Positions 42,657 to 52,292 of a DNA stretch of 64,000 nucleotides are shown in pieces. Within the stretch, counting starts at the first letter, position 1, and every line of letters starts with the position of its first letter. The translations under genes and the position numbers were made by a program. The DNA comes from Aquimarina macrocephali JAMB N27 (lineage in GTDB: Bacteria > Bacteroidota > Bacteroidia > Flavobacteriales > Flavobacteriaceae), in the NCBI RefSeq assembly GCF_000520995.1, contig NZ_JACA01000011.1, positions 1 through 64,000 of the forward strand. The letters are read 5' to 3'. The notes beneath the pieces were generated by a model. It was given only the letters and a program-made list of their open reading frames with translations. It did no database searches and had not been told where the DNA came from.

Positions 42657-43755
42657 ATGATCAATACTGAGACTTTACAAGATCTTAGGGAGCGCCTGGT
42701 TGCGTTAAGGAGGTATCTTTGACATTGATGCCAAACTTATAGAAATAGCGAATCAAGAAGAAAAAACATTTGCTCCTGATTTTTGGAATAATGCCCAGGA
42801 GGCCGAAAAACTAATGCGTACTCTAAATGCTGAAAAAAAATGGGTTTCTGATTATAAAAAAGGAGTTACATTAGTTGATGACCTCGAAGTTCTTTATGAA
42901 TTTTATAAAGAAGGTGACGCTACCGAATCAGAAGTTTCTGAGCGTTATGATGAGACCAAATCATCAATTGAAGATTTGGAATTTAAAAATATGCTTAGTG
43001 ATGAAGGGGATAGCATGAGTGCTGTTTTACAAATCACAGCAGGTGCCGGAGGTACCGAAAGTTGTGATTGGGCAAGTATGCTAATGCGTATGTATATGAT
43101 GTGGGCAGAAAAGCAAGGTTTTAAAATTAGAGAACTTAATTATCAAGGTGGCGATGTAGCGGGTATAAAAACAGTTACTCTAGAAATAGAAGGAGATTAT
43201 GCTTTTGGGTGGTTGAAAGGAGAAAATGGTGTACATCGATTAGTACGTATCTCTCCATTTGACAGTAATGCAAAACGCCATACTTCGTTTGCTTCTATTT
43301 ATGTGTATCCTCTTGCTGATGATAGTATAGAAATAGACATCAATCCTGCTGATTATGAGATTATCACATCTCGTTCTAGTGGAGCAGGTGGACAAAATGT
43401 AAATAAAGTAGAAACCAAAGTACAGCTTACCCACTTCCCTACCGGAATCCAGATTTCATGCTCAGATACAAGATCTCAGCAAGAAAATAGATTAAAAGCA
43501 CTGCAAATGCTTAAATCACAATTGTTTGAAATTGAACTCAAAAAGCAACAAGCACAGCGGGACGAAATTGAAGCTTCTAAAATGAAAATAGAATGGGGTT
43601 CTCAAATTCGTAATTATGTCATGCATCCTTATAAACTCGTTAAGGATGTAAGAACTGCAGAAGAGACAGGTAATGTAGATGCTGTAATGGATGGAAATAT
43701 CAATCAATTTCTAAAGGCTTACCTTATGACAATGGGACAAAAAAATGATGATTAA
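42657..43755 (+). CDS. prfB: Peptide chain release factor 2, programmed +1 frameshift
   Basis: Release factor 2, terminating translation at UGA and UAA. The first frame gives 21 residues ([20 protein letters not shown] then L) and meets TGA at 42720-42722 in the context AGGAGGTATCTTTGAC. Ribosomes slip +1 at CTT and continue with GAC ([12 protein letters not shown]...), giving about 365 residues. The AGGAGG three bases before CTT is the classic stimulatory Shine-Dalgarno-like signal. The GGQ motif ([19 protein letters not shown]) is intact. The frameshift lets RF2 set its own level. A predicted gene starting only at 42814 would be a truncation artefact. Confidence 0.95.
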
Positions 43756-43772
43756 AAAAACACAAAATTAAA

Positions 43773-44114
43773 ATGATCACAATTTATCATAATTCTAGAT
43801 GTAGTAAATCAAGAGGGTGTCTTGCAATACTTGAAGAACAAAAAAAAGACATTAATGTGGTTAATTACCAGGAAAACCCACCTTCAGAAGAAGAATTGAA
43901 AGAAATACTTAAACTTTTAGGTATCCCTCCTATAGATTTAGTTAGAAAAAATGAAGCTATCTGGAAAGAAAATTTTAAAGGTAAAGATTTTACCGATTCC
44001 GAATTGATCACTATACTTTCTAATAACCCAAAATTAATTGAACGCCCGATTGTGGTTAATGGAAATAAAGCAATAATCGGAAGACCACCAGAAAAAGTTA
44101 TTGATATTATATAA
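43773..44114 (+). CDS. arsC: ArsC-family reductase
   Basis: A 113-residue thioredoxin-fold protein of the glutaredoxin-dependent arsenate reductase/YffB group. It starts MITIYHNSRCSKSRGCLAIL, with the single catalytic Cys in HNSRCSKSR. The conserved Arg/Pro region RPIVVNGNKAIIGRPPE is present. It lies 17 bases downstream of prfB on the same strand and may be cotranscribed. No other ars genes are nearby, so a role in general redox rather than arsenic resistance is possible. Confidence 0.85.
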   Translation: MITIYHNSRCSKSRGCLAILEEQKKDINVVNYQENPPSEEELKEILKLLGIPPIDLVRKNEAIWKENFKGKDFTDSELITILSNNPKLIERPIVVNGNKAIIGRPPEKVIDII

Positions 44115-44306
44115 GTAATCCCTCTCTTATAAAATATTTTTTCGCATAAGATTAAACCTTTTACATTTCTTCATGTCTAAATGCATGTAATGCATAATAG
44201 GTGATACTACGTATCACACATTTTGAGTACATCACATTTAACACATCATTAACCGCCTTCTTGTATCTGCTTCGATACTTTTGGCCAGAATTATTCAATT
44301 TTAAAA

Positions 44307-46751
44307 ATGAAGAAATTTTTATTCTTATTATTTTCGGCATCAACACTTATGCTATCAGCCCAAAACAGAAACTTTTCAAAAGGGCCTGTAAATATTACTG
44401 GTTTAATCTTAGATCAAGATACCAACAAACCCCTCGAATATGCTACCATAGCTTTTTTTAGCCCCAGGTTACAAAAAATTGTTACTGGTGGTATTACCGA
44501 TAAAAACGGAAAATTTAATATCGAGGTAGATGCCGGAGTATATAACATAAGTGTAGAGTTTATTTCATTTAAAACAAAAAACCTTCCCAAACAAAAGTTA
44601 TTCAAAAACACAAACTTAGGTACGATTACTCTTGGGTTGGATACCGAAACACTAGATGATGTAGTAGTCATAGCAGAAAAAACCACTGTCGAAATTAAAT
44701 TAGATAAAAAGATTTATAATGTAGGTAAAGACCTCACAGTAAGTGGTGGTACGGTAAGCGATGTACTGGATAACGTACCTTCTGTTTCTGTAGATGTCGA
44801 AGGCAATGTTGCGCTTCGTGGTAATGATAATGTAAGAATCCTTATTAACGGAAAACCATCTGGTTTAGTTGGTTTAAATAGTACCGATGCATTAAGGCAA
44901 TTACCTGCAGAATCTATAGAAAGAGTTGAAGTAATCACATCTCCTTCTGCTCGTTATGATGCTGAAGGAACCGCTGGGATTTTAAATATTATTCTAAGGC
45001 GAAGCAAATTACAGGGTATGAATGGAGCGATTACAATCAATGGAGGTTATCCCCTATCTGCTGGTATTTCGGGAAACCTAAATTATCGATCTGGAGATTT
45101 TAATTTTTTTACAACTTCAGGATATAACTATAGAGAAGTTCCGGGGAATTCTTTTTCCCAAACTCAATATCTTTTTAGTGGCTTACCAAACTCATTTTTA
45201 AGAGAAGAACGTGATTTTGACAGGATACGTAAAGGATTAAATTCTAATATCGGAGTCGAATGGTATATCAATGAGACTTCATCTGTAACTACATCTTTTT
45301 TATACAGATCTAGTGATAAAGAAAGTAATACAACAAATAGAATTACGGAGTTAAATTCAAATGGAGATATTTTAAGTCAAAATATTCGTTTTGATCCAGA
45401 AATTGAAGATGATATTACGAAACAATACTCTCTTAATTATACAAAAGATTTTGATACCAGTGGTCATAAATTAACTTTCGATTTTCAGATAGAAGACAGT
45501 AATGAAGATGAGCGATCAAAAATTACACAAGAAAACATAACCGCTGTAGAGCTTGTAGAAACAATAGAAGAACAAAATCGTATTCTGTTGCAAGCCGATT
45601 ATGTGTTACCTATTGGCGAAAACACTCAATTCGAATTAGGATATAGAGGTAATTTTAATGACCTAGATACTGATTATCTGGTACAGTTAGAAGATAACGG
45701 AACCATAACTACAAATTCTGATTTATCCAACACTTTATTATATACAGAACAAGTAAATGCCGGGTACACACAACTAGGAAGTAAATGGGGAAAGTTATCC
45801 TATTTATTAGGTCTTAGAGTAGAAAGTACACGAATTACTATCGACCAACAAACTAGTAATGATTTAAGTAAAAAGAATTATACCGATATATTTCCGACAA
45901 TTAATCTGGGGTATGAAATCTCTGAAAAACAAAGTTTAACTCTTGGCTATAACCGTAGAATACGTAGGCCTAGATCCAGGTTTATTAACCCTTTTCCTTC
46001 CAGATCCAGTGTTACTAACTTATTTCAGGGGAATCCAGATCTTGACCCAAGTTATTCTAATGCATTTGATTTAGGGTATCTTAATAGAATGGGAAAACTT
46101 ACTTTAAATACATCTATATATTATAATCATTCTACACAGATATTCACTTTTATTTCTGAAGATACAGGTGACACAGCTATTATTGGAGCAGATGCAAATA
46201 ATCCTGGTACAGAAGTCCCTGTTATTAGGAGAACTCCAATAAACCTCACCAGCTCCGATAGGTATGGTTTTGAGTTTACACTTACTTACAATCCAAGTAG
46301 AAAATGGAGAGTAAATGGTAATTTTAATGCGTTTCAGAATAGTGTTCGAGGAGAGAATAATGGAGAAAACCTTGATGCAGATAATTTTAGTTGGTTTGCA
46401 AGGCTTAATAATAAGGTTACACTACCGGCAAAAATAGACTGGCAAACCAGTCTATTTTATAGAGGGCCTAGTGAAAATGCGCAAACAAAAAGTGATGGTA
46501 TTTTTAGTATGAACTTTGCATTCAGCAAAGATCTTTTTAAAGAAAAGGCTTCGCTTACTTTTAACGTTAGTGATGTATTTAACTCTCGAAAACGGACAAG
46601 CACCTCTACTACTACTACGTTTATTTCGGATAATGAATTTCAATGGAGGGAACGTAGTTTTAATCTATCCTTCACCTATAGATTTAATCAGAAAAAGAAA
46701 AGGCAACGTTCTCAAAGAGGAAATAATGGTGATGAAGAATTTGAAGGATAA
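44307..46751 (+). CDS. TonB-dependent receptor-like outer-membrane beta-barrel protein
   Basis: An 814-residue outer-membrane protein. It has a signal peptide (MKKFLFLLFSASTLMLSAQN) and a carboxypeptidase-regulatory-like domain (ITGLILDQDTNKPLEYATIA). A plug domain follows (SDVLDNVPSVSVDVEGNVAL, then AESIERVEVITSPSARYDAE), then about 550 residues of barrel strands ending in SFNLSFTYRFNQ. A short basic/Asn-rich tail follows the last strand. It belongs to the 'outer membrane beta-barrel family' relatives of TonB receptors; the ligand is unknown and no SusD partner is adjacent. A TACTTTTG -7 box is at 44276-44283. Confidence 0.88.
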   Translation: MKKFLFLLFSASTLMLSAQNRNFSKGPVNITGLILDQDTNKPLEYATIAFFSPRLQKIVTGGITDKNGKFNIEVDAGVYNISVEFISFKTKNLPKQKLFKNTNLGTITLGLDTETLDDVVVIAEKTTVEIKLDKKIYNVGKDLTVSGGTVSDVLDNVPSVSVDVEGNVALRGNDNVRILINGKPSGLVGLNSTDALRQLPAESIERVEVITSPSARYDAEGTAGILNIILRRSKLQGMNGAITINGGYPLSAGISGNLNYRSGDFNFFTTSGYNYREVPGNSFSQTQYLFSGLPNSFLREERDFDRIRKGLNSNIGVEWYINETSSVTTSFLYRSSDKESNTTNRITELNSNGDILSQNIRFDPEIEDDITKQYSLNYTKDFDTSGHKLTFDFQIEDSNEDERSKITQENITAVELVETIEEQNRILLQADYVLPIGENTQFELGYRGNFNDLDTDYLVQLEDNGTITTNSDLSNTLLYTEQVNAGYTQLGSKWGKLSYLLGLRVESTRITIDQQTSNDLSKKNYTDIFPTINLGYEISEKQSLTLGYNRRIRRPRSRFINPFPSRSSVTNLFQGNPDLDPSYSNAFDLGYLNRMGKLTLNTSIYYNHSTQIFTFISEDTGDTAIIGADANNPGTEVPVIRRTPINLTSSDRYGFEFTLTYNPSRKWRVNGNFNAFQNSVRGENNGENLDADNFSWFARLNNKVTLPAKIDWQTSLFYRGPSENAQTKSDGIFSMNFAFSKDLFKEKASLTFNVSDVFNSRKRTSTSTTTTFISDNEFQWRERSFNLSFTYRFNQKKKRQRSQRGNNGDEEFEG

Positions 46752-46773
46752 TAAAAAACGATATTAATAAAAC

Positions 46774-46806
46774 AAAAAAAGGAAGTCAAAATGACTTCCT
46801 TTTTTT
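46774..46806. terminator. Bidirectional terminator
   Basis: AAAAAAAGGAAGTCA / TGACTTCCTTTTTTT stem with a 3-base loop between convergent genes. Confidence 0.88.
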
Positions 46807-46823
46807 ATATACGTTATAAACTG

Positions 46824-47000
46824 TTATGCTTCTTCTTTCGCTTTTCGTTTAGCTTCTCTTCTTAATTTAAAGTTCTCGATGTTAGCTCCTATTATCCAAT
46901 AAGGAACAACAAAGGTTAATAAAAAGATCATTAACCAAAATCCAATGGTAAGGATAGTTAAAAACGCTAAAAAACCAAGGTACTGATCGAATTCAAACAT
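46824..47000 (-). CDS. Small membrane protein, 58 aa
   Basis: Unrecognised function. The frame starts MFEFDQYLGFLAFLTILTIG and continues FWLMIFLLTFVVPYWIIGAN, about 35 hydrophobic residues (one long or two short membrane helices). It ends in a strongly charged cytoplasmic-type tail (FKLRREAKRKAKEEA). Start and stop are unambiguous and a shared terminator follows, so it is very likely a real gene. It lies upstream of and divergent from fumC. Confidence 0.7.
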   Translation of the reverse strand: MFEFDQYLGFLAFLTILTIGFWLMIFLLTFVVPYWIIGANIENFKLRREAKRKAKEEA

Positions 47001-47149
47001 AATAATATTCTAATTTTCAAATTTTGTCAAAGATAATAACTCTTGTTTATATGTCATAGCAGAAATATGATTTATTTTTAAATCTCTTCTGATCTTAATT
47101 TATATGCTAAAAAGTAGCTGCTTTATTCAGAAGTAGTGAGGCAAATGCT

Positions 47150-47157
47150 TAAATTTG
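47150..47157 (+). promoter_or_regulatory. -7 element of fumC
   Basis: TAAATTTG matches TAnnTTTG, 31 bases before the ATG. It lies within an inverted repeat (GCAAAT ... ATTTGC). No clear -33. Confidence 0.4.
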
Positions 47158-47188
47158 CACTCTTAAAAAAAACAAATCATCTTACCAA

Positions 47189-48586
47189 ATGGAATATAGA
47201 ATAGAGAAGGATACGATGGGCGAGGTAAAAGTACCTGCTGATAAGCTTTGGGGAGCACAAACAGAACGTTCCAGAAATAATTTTAAAATTGGTGCATCGG
47301 CATCTATGCCATTAGAAATTGTATATGGTTTTGCGTACTTAAAAAAAGCTGCAGCATATACAAATTGTGAATTAGGAGCATTACCGATAGAGAAGAGAGA
47401 TCTTATTTCACAAGTATGCGATGAAATACTAGAAGGAAAACACGATAATCAATTTCCTTTGGTAATCTGGCAAACCGGTTCTGGTACTCAAAGTAATATG
47501 AATGTAAATGAGGTGGTTGCTAATAGAGCGCACCAATTAGCCGGTAAAACAATTGGTGAAGGAGAGAAAACATTACAACCAAATGATGATGTTAATAAAT
47601 CTCAATCATCAAATGATACCTTTCCGACAGGAATGCATATTGCGGCCTATAAAAAAATAGTTGAAGTAACTATTCCGGGGGTAACTCAATTAAGAGATAC
47701 TCTTAAGAAAAAGTCCGAAGAATTTAAAAACGTAGTAAAAATTGGTCGTACCCACTTTATGGATGCTACACCACTTACTATCGGGCAAGAGTTATCTGGT
47801 TATGTTTCTCAATTGGATCATGGAATTAAGGCATTAGAAAACACCTTACCTCATATGGCAGAATTAGCCTTAGGAGGAACTGCTGTAGGAACTGGGTTAA
47901 ACACTCCAAAAGGGTATGCAAAACGAGTTTCAGAATTTATAGCACAATTTACCAGCCTACCATTCATCACAGCAGAGAACAAATTTGAAGCGTTGGCTGC
48001 ACATGATGCTTTTGTCGAGAGTCACGGTGCTTTAAAACAATTAGGAGTTTCATTAAACAAAATAGGAAATGATATTCGTATGCTGGCTTCTGGACCAAGA
48101 AGTGGGATTGGTGAATTAATTATCCCTGCTAATGAACCAGGGAGCTCCATTATGCCTGGTAAAGTAAACCCTACACAATGTGAAGCATTAACTATGGTAT
48201 GTGCACAAGTTATGGGTAATGATGTCGCTATTAATGTTGGAGGAATGCAAGGACATTTTGAATTGAATGTATTTAAGCCTGTAATGGCTGCAAACTTGCT
48301 TCAAAGTGCTCAACTAATTGGGGATGCCTGTATTTCTTTTGATGAGCATTGTGCTCAAGGTATTGAACCCAATCAAAAGAGAATTACCGAATTATTAAAT
48401 AATTCATTGATGCTGGTAACTGCTTTAAATACCAAAATTGGATATTATAAAGCTGCTGAAATTGCCAATACTGCTCATAAAAATGGTACAACACTTAAGC
48501 ATGAAGCTGTAGCTTTAGGATATGTAACCGAAGAACAATTTGATGAATGGGTAAAACCCGAAGATATGGTGGGAGTTTTAAAATAG
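47189..48586 (+). CDS. fumC: Class II fumarate hydratase
   Basis: A 465-residue TCA-cycle enzyme interconverting fumarate and malate. It begins [20 protein letters not shown] with [12 protein letters not shown]. The fumarase/aspartase signature [13 protein letters not shown] is present. Active-site elements [27 protein letters not shown] and [12 protein letters not shown] are intact. Length is normal for FumC. Monocistronic, with its own terminator. Confidence 0.97.
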   Translation: MEYRIEKDTMGEVKVPADKLWGAQTERSRNNFKIGASASMPLEIVYGFAYLKKAAAYTNCELGALPIEKRDLISQVCDEILEGKHDNQFPLVIWQTGSGTQSNMNVNEVVANRAHQLAGKTIGEGEKTLQPNDDVNKSQSSNDTFPTGMHIAAYKKIVEVTIPGVTQLRDTLKKKSEEFKNVVKIGRTHFMDATPLTIGQELSGYVSQLDHGIKALENTLPHMAELALGGTAVGTGLNTPKGYAKRVSEFIAQFTSLPFITAENKFEALAAHDAFVESHGALKQLGVSLNKIGNDIRMLASGPRSGIGELIIPANEPGSSIMPGKVNPTQCEALTMVCAQVMGNDVAINVGGMQGHFELNVFKPVMAANLLQSAQLIGDACISFDEHCAQGIEPNQKRITELLNNSLMLVTALNTKIGYYKAAEIANTAHKNGTTLKHEAVALGYVTEEQFDEWVKPEDMVGVLK

Positions 48587-48634
48587 ATTCCTTTAATCTG
48601 GTGTTATACTAACTAAAAGTTTAAATTATAATCA

Positions 48635-48667
48635 AAAAACCGTTATTTATTTTAATAACGGTTTTTT
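48635..48667 (+). terminator. Terminator of fumC
   Basis: AAAAACCGTTATT and AATAACGGTTTTT form a 13-bp stem followed by T's, about 50 bases after the stop. A second small hairpin (CTCTTATTT/AAATAAGAG) lies at 48679-48701; the rest of the gap to 48944 shows nothing else. Confidence 0.85.
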
Positions 48668-48956
48668 ACATATATACCCTCTTATTTATCAAAAATAAGA
48701 GAGATGTCATTCTTTGATAGTCCTAGTCTTTCTTATCATCTTTATTGTACATAATTTATATTTCTTTATATAAAATCATTGTTTTTCTACACCTACAAAT
48801 AAAAGTTACTCTATAAAATAAAATTGAACCAAATAAGACCGCAGATAAGCACATAAGAATCTTTCCTAGATACCTTTAAGTTTTTTATTCTATTGATAAT
48901 AAACCATTTATAATTTTTTTAGGAATTAATCTAATTTAATTGTTATGTTTACAATA

Positions 48957-49376
48957 ATGAAATTTATCATATTCTTAGCTCTACCCCTACTTTTTCTATC
49001 TTCTTCTGTAAGTTCTGATACCTATATCGGAAAATGGAAAATTAAAGGAGGTTCTATTATTGAAATCTATAGGGATGGAGATTATTTTTATGGAAAAATC
49101 GATAAAAGAGCAGAACGCCCATTATCTAATCTTAATGGTTTGGATAACAAGAACCCTCTTAAAGAACTTAAGGGACGCCCTTTACTTGGGATGAATATTT
49201 TAGAAAATTTAAGTTATAAAGATGGAGAATTATCAGGGGGCACTATTTATAATGCAGATAGTGGTAAAAGCTATATTGTAAAAGTCTGGATTAATAGTGA
49301 TAACACTGATCTTTGCTTTATTAGGGCCTATAAAAGTTTTTTATTTAAAACGTTTGAAGCCAGAAGAGTAAAATAA
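48957..49376 (+). CDS. DUF2147-type secreted protein
   Basis: A 139-residue exported protein. The signal peptide is MKFIIFLALPLLFLSSSVSS, followed by YIGKWKIKGGSIIEIYRDGD, a calycin-like first strand ('G.W.....g.ieiy...g.yyGki'). LGMNILENLSYKDGELSGGT and the final FEARRVK are typical of DUF2147. Function is unknown; the fold suggests small-ligand or lipid binding. An in-frame ATG four codons earlier (48945) is the alternative start. Confidence 0.82.
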   Translation: MKFIIFLALPLLFLSSSVSSDTYIGKWKIKGGSIIEIYRDGDYFYGKIDKRAERPLSNLNGLDNKNPLKELKGRPLLGMNILENLSYKDGELSGGTIYNADSGKSYIVKVWINSDNTDLCFIRAYKSFLFKTFEARRVK

Positions 49377-49594
49377 GTAATACTCAAACATTGCATCTCT
49401 TTTATTCGCTATCAAAACCCTGGTTAAATTAACTCCTAATAAACCTGTCAATTAGCTAACACATACATATTTATAAAAAACTTTTAAATTTGTATACATC
49501 CCCATTTCAGAAATAACAAACTATGAATCTAACCTTTGTTGTTAAGAGTATTATATATTGAATCTAATTTTAACTATAAATAAACAACAATAAC

Positions 49595-50137
49595 ATGAAA
49601 ATCTTAAAGAAAATTGGAATTGTACTGATTGCACTTATTGCTATTATCCTTATAGCGGCAATCTTTGTTTCTAAAGAAGTAGTTTATGAAAAATCAATTA
49701 GCATAGATGCTCCTATTGAGACTGTATGGGAAAATGTAAATAGTCTAACTGATTTAGACAAATGGAGCCCATGGAATGACTATGACCCAAATATGAAAAA
49801 AGATTTTACAGGCACAGATGGAGCCATTGGTGCAAAAGCCAGTTGGGACAGTGATGTAAAAGAAGTAGGTAAAGGTAGTCAAACTATAGCCAAAATCGAA
49901 GCACCAAATCTTTTTGAAACCGATCTCAAATTTTATGAACCCTATGAAAGTGAAGCCAAAGGATATATTAAAGTACTAAAGGAAAACAATACTACAAAAG
50001 TAACCTGGGGTTTTCAAAGCGAGATGCCTTATCCTATGAATCTTATGAATCTATTTACTAATATGGAAGAAATGATGGGTAAAGATTGGGATAAAGGTCT
50101 ATCAACACTCAAAAATATTTGTGAAAACAAAGGGTAA
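49595..50137 (+). CDS. SRPBCC-family protein
   Basis: A 180-residue protein. An N-terminal membrane helix (IGIVLIALIAIILIAAIFVS) leads to a START/polyketide-cyclase-like domain: KSISIDAPIETVWENVNSLT, WSPWNDYDPNMKKDF and KVTWGFQSEMPYPMNLMNLF. The family binds hydrophobic ligands in a helix-grip fold; ligand unknown. Monocistronic, ending at a very long hairpin. Confidence 0.85.
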   Translation: MKILKKIGIVLIALIAIILIAAIFVSKEVVYEKSISIDAPIETVWENVNSLTDLDKWSPWNDYDPNMKKDFTGTDGAIGAKASWDSDVKEVGKGSQTIAKIEAPNLFETDLKFYEPYESEAKGYIKVLKENNTTKVTWGFQSEMPYPMNLMNLFTNMEEMMGKDWDKGLSTLKNICENKG

Positions 50138-50162
50138 AATACCTTATAGATAAATAGCACAG

Positions 50163-50221
50163 AGAGTTTAACAACAAAAAGCACAGTTAGAAATTAACCG
50201 TGCTTTTTGTTGTTAAACTCT
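50163..50221. terminator. Unusually long bidirectional hairpin
   Basis: Arms of 27-28 bases (AGAGTTTAACAACAAAAAGC and beyond) pair almost perfectly with the other half around a short GAAA-type loop, with one A-C mismatch. It lies between convergent genes; much longer than other terminators here. Confidence 0.75.
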
Positions 50222-50234
50222 AAAATTATGATTT

Positions 50235-51518
50235 TTATACTTTTTCTAATTCTAATTCAGAATCAATTTTTACTTGCTCTAGTGCCTGTTCTAAATCCCA
50301 GATCAAATCCTTAGAGTGCTCTACTCCTATTGATAACCTTACTAATCGATCTGTAATATTCATTTGTTGTCTTTGCTCTTCATCTACACCTGCATGTGTC
50401 ATTGTTTTAGGATGTTCTGCTAAACTTTCTGTACCACCCAGACTTACTGCAAGTTTCATTAGCTTAAGATTATTAAGGAATACAAATGCTTCTTCTTCTC
50501 CTCCAATGATATCAAAAGATACCATTGCTCCCGGAGCAGAGCATTGTTTTTGAAATGTTTTATACCCTTCTGTTTCTTCTTCTAGTAATCCTAAATAATA
50601 TACCTTTTCAATCTTAGGATGATTATTCAAATAATCAGCAATGATCTGAGCATTTTTTGTTTGCTGATCCATTCTTACTTTTAAAGTTTCTAAACTCCTA
50701 AGCAATAACCATGCTGTATGTGGACTTACCATATTTCCCAGGAAAGTACGTAGTGTTTTTACTCTTAACATTAGTTCTGCATTTCCCAAAACTGCTCCTG
50801 CAATGAGATCACTATGTCCCCCTATATATTTTGTAGCAGAGTACAGCACCAAATCTGCTCCACACTGTAAAGGATGTTGCCATAATGGCCCCATATATGT
50901 ATTATCTACAGCCACCAAAGCTTTTCTGTCATTAGTACTAAATTGTTTTGCAATCTGGCTATATTTTTCGATATCAACAATATCATTGGTTGGATTAGCA
51001 GGAGTCTCGAGATAAATCATTGCTAATCGATCTGCTTTTCCAGAATCTTTGATCATTTGAAGTACTTCATCTATACTTTGATTCGGCATTACTCCTATCG
51101 TGTGTACTCCTATTTTATCTAAAAAGTGATGGATAAAATGATCCGTCCCTCCATATAAAGGATTACTATATACTAGCAAATCTCCAGGCATAAGAAATTC
51201 TAACAATACTGTACTTATTGCAGACATTCCGCTTTCAAAAACTGCACAATCATCTGCTTTATCCCATAAACAAAGACGATTTTCTAAGATTTCCAGATTG
51301 GGGTTATTAATCCTACTATAAATAAGACCAAGTTCTTCTTTTGGAGATTTCTCCCTCAAACCATAAGCTAATTCAAAAAAAGCTTTTCCTTCTTCTGCAG
51401 TTTTAAAAACAAAGGTTGATGTTTGAAAAATAGGGCATTTTATAGCTCCTTCTGATAATTCTGGTTTATAACCATGAGTCATCATTAAGCTCTCGGGGTT
51501 AAAATCGTGTTTCTTCAT
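50235..51518 (-). CDS. Cys/Met metabolism PLP enzyme (cystathionine gamma-synthase family)
   Basis: A 427-residue fold-type I PLP enzyme. The Schiff-base Lys lies in YSATKYIGGHSDLIAG; GLIYSRINNPNLEILENRL and AVFESGMSAISTVLLEF are family hallmarks. The group includes cystathionine gamma-synthase/lyase and methionine gamma-lyase. The extended N-terminus (MMTHGYKPELSEGAIKCPIF) fits the 'cystathionine gamma-synthase family' branch more than classical MetB. It is divergent from an Lrp/AsnC regulator at 51758, which probably controls it in response to an amino acid. Confidence 0.88.
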   Translation of the reverse strand: MKKHDFNPESLMMTHGYKPELSEGAIKCPIFQTSTFVFKTAEEGKAFFELAYGLREKSPKEELGLIYSRINNPNLEILENRLCLWDKADDCAVFESGMSAISTVLLEFLMPGDLLVYSNPLYGGTDHFIHHFLDKIGVHTIGVMPNQSIDEVLQMIKDSGKADRLAMIYLETPANPTNDIVDIEKYSQIAKQFSTNDRKALVAVDNTYMGPLWQHPLQCGADLVLYSATKYIGGHSDLIAGAVLGNAELMLRVKTLRTFLGNMVSPHTAWLLLRSLETLKVRMDQQTKNAQIIADYLNNHPKIEKVYYLGLLEEETEGYKTFQKQCSAPGAMVSFDIIGGEEEAFVFLNNLKLMKLAVSLGGTESLAEHPKTMTHAGVDEEQRQQMNITDRLVRLSIGVEHSKDLIWDLEQALEQVKIDSELELEKV

Positions 51519-51757
51519 CTATTTATTTTATTCTTTTTCTTAATTGTAGAGCTAATGCTAATATAGATCGCATGTTTGCCTTTACTTTCTTAAATTGAAT
51601 TGAATTCTAAATCCTCATTTCAATTTATAAAACTACATCTAAAAGAATTAAAAACCATATTTAGCCTCATTTTAAGAAAAAATAATACCTATTCATAAAT
51701 CAAAAAGAATATTATTCTATATTTGATATATTATCAGGCTTTATAAAGAAAATTATT

Positions 51758-52213
51758 ATGGATAAAATAGATCGGTCAATATTATTGTTATTACAAAAAG
51801 ATGGTAAAATCACAATTAAAGAAATTGCAGAAAGATTAAATCTAACTACTACTCCGATTTTTGAACGTGTAAAGAAACTAGAACGTGAAGGATATATAAA
51901 ATCATATAAAGCCATATTAGATCGAAAAAAAACAGGATTACAACTAATGGTGTTTTGCAATGTTACTTTAAATCTCCATCAAACTGATTATTTAAAAAAA
52001 TTTGAAAAAGACATCCAGCAATTCCCTGAAGTTGTAGAATGTTATCATGTAGCGGGCATGTTTGATTACCTAATTAAAATCTATGCAGAAGACATGGAGC
52101 GTTATCAAGATTTTCTATCCAACAAATTAGCTTCTTTAGAAAATATTTCTAAAGTGCAAAGTTCTTTTGTGATGACTGAAGTAAAAGATTTCTCATATCT
52201 GCCAATTCCTTAA
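51758..52213 (+). CDS. Lrp/AsnC-family transcriptional regulator
   Basis: A 151-residue amino-acid-responsive regulator. The HTH is in MDKIDRSILLLLQKDGKITI, KEIAERLNLTTTPIFERVKK and LEREGYIKSY. The C-terminal RAM domain contains FPEVVECYHVAGMFDYLIKI, the ligand-binding/oligomerisation segment. Divergent orientation from the PLP enzyme at 50235 suggests local control of that gene; the 239-base gap holds no recognised riboswitch. Confidence 0.93.
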   Translation: MDKIDRSILLLLQKDGKITIKEIAERLNLTTTPIFERVKKLEREGYIKSYKAILDRKKTGLQLMVFCNVTLNLHQTDYLKKFEKDIQQFPEVVECYHVAGMFDYLIKIYAEDMERYQDFLSNKLASLENISKVQSSFVMTEVKDFSYLPIP

Positions 52214-52255
52214 AAAATATATTTCGGCTTAACAAAAGATTTAGAATACATACTG

Positions 52256-52263
52256 TACTTTTG
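52256..52263 (+). promoter_or_regulatory. -7 element of the SDR gene
   Basis: TACTTTTG matches TAnnTTTG, 29 bases before ATG 52293; -33 not evident. Confidence 0.35.
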
Positions 52264-52292
52264 ATATTCAACTAAATAAAATTGCACAGATT

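Noticed and set aside
42814..43755. prfB as a short gene beginning at 42814
   Set aside because: The true start is 42657 with a programmed +1 shift at 42717-42723; the shorter frame would lack the N-terminal domain.
25632..51757. Riboswitches before the cysteine/methionine-related PLP genes
   Set aside because: The upstream gaps (26943-27029, 51519-51757) show no SAM, cobalamin or other recognisable riboswitch core.
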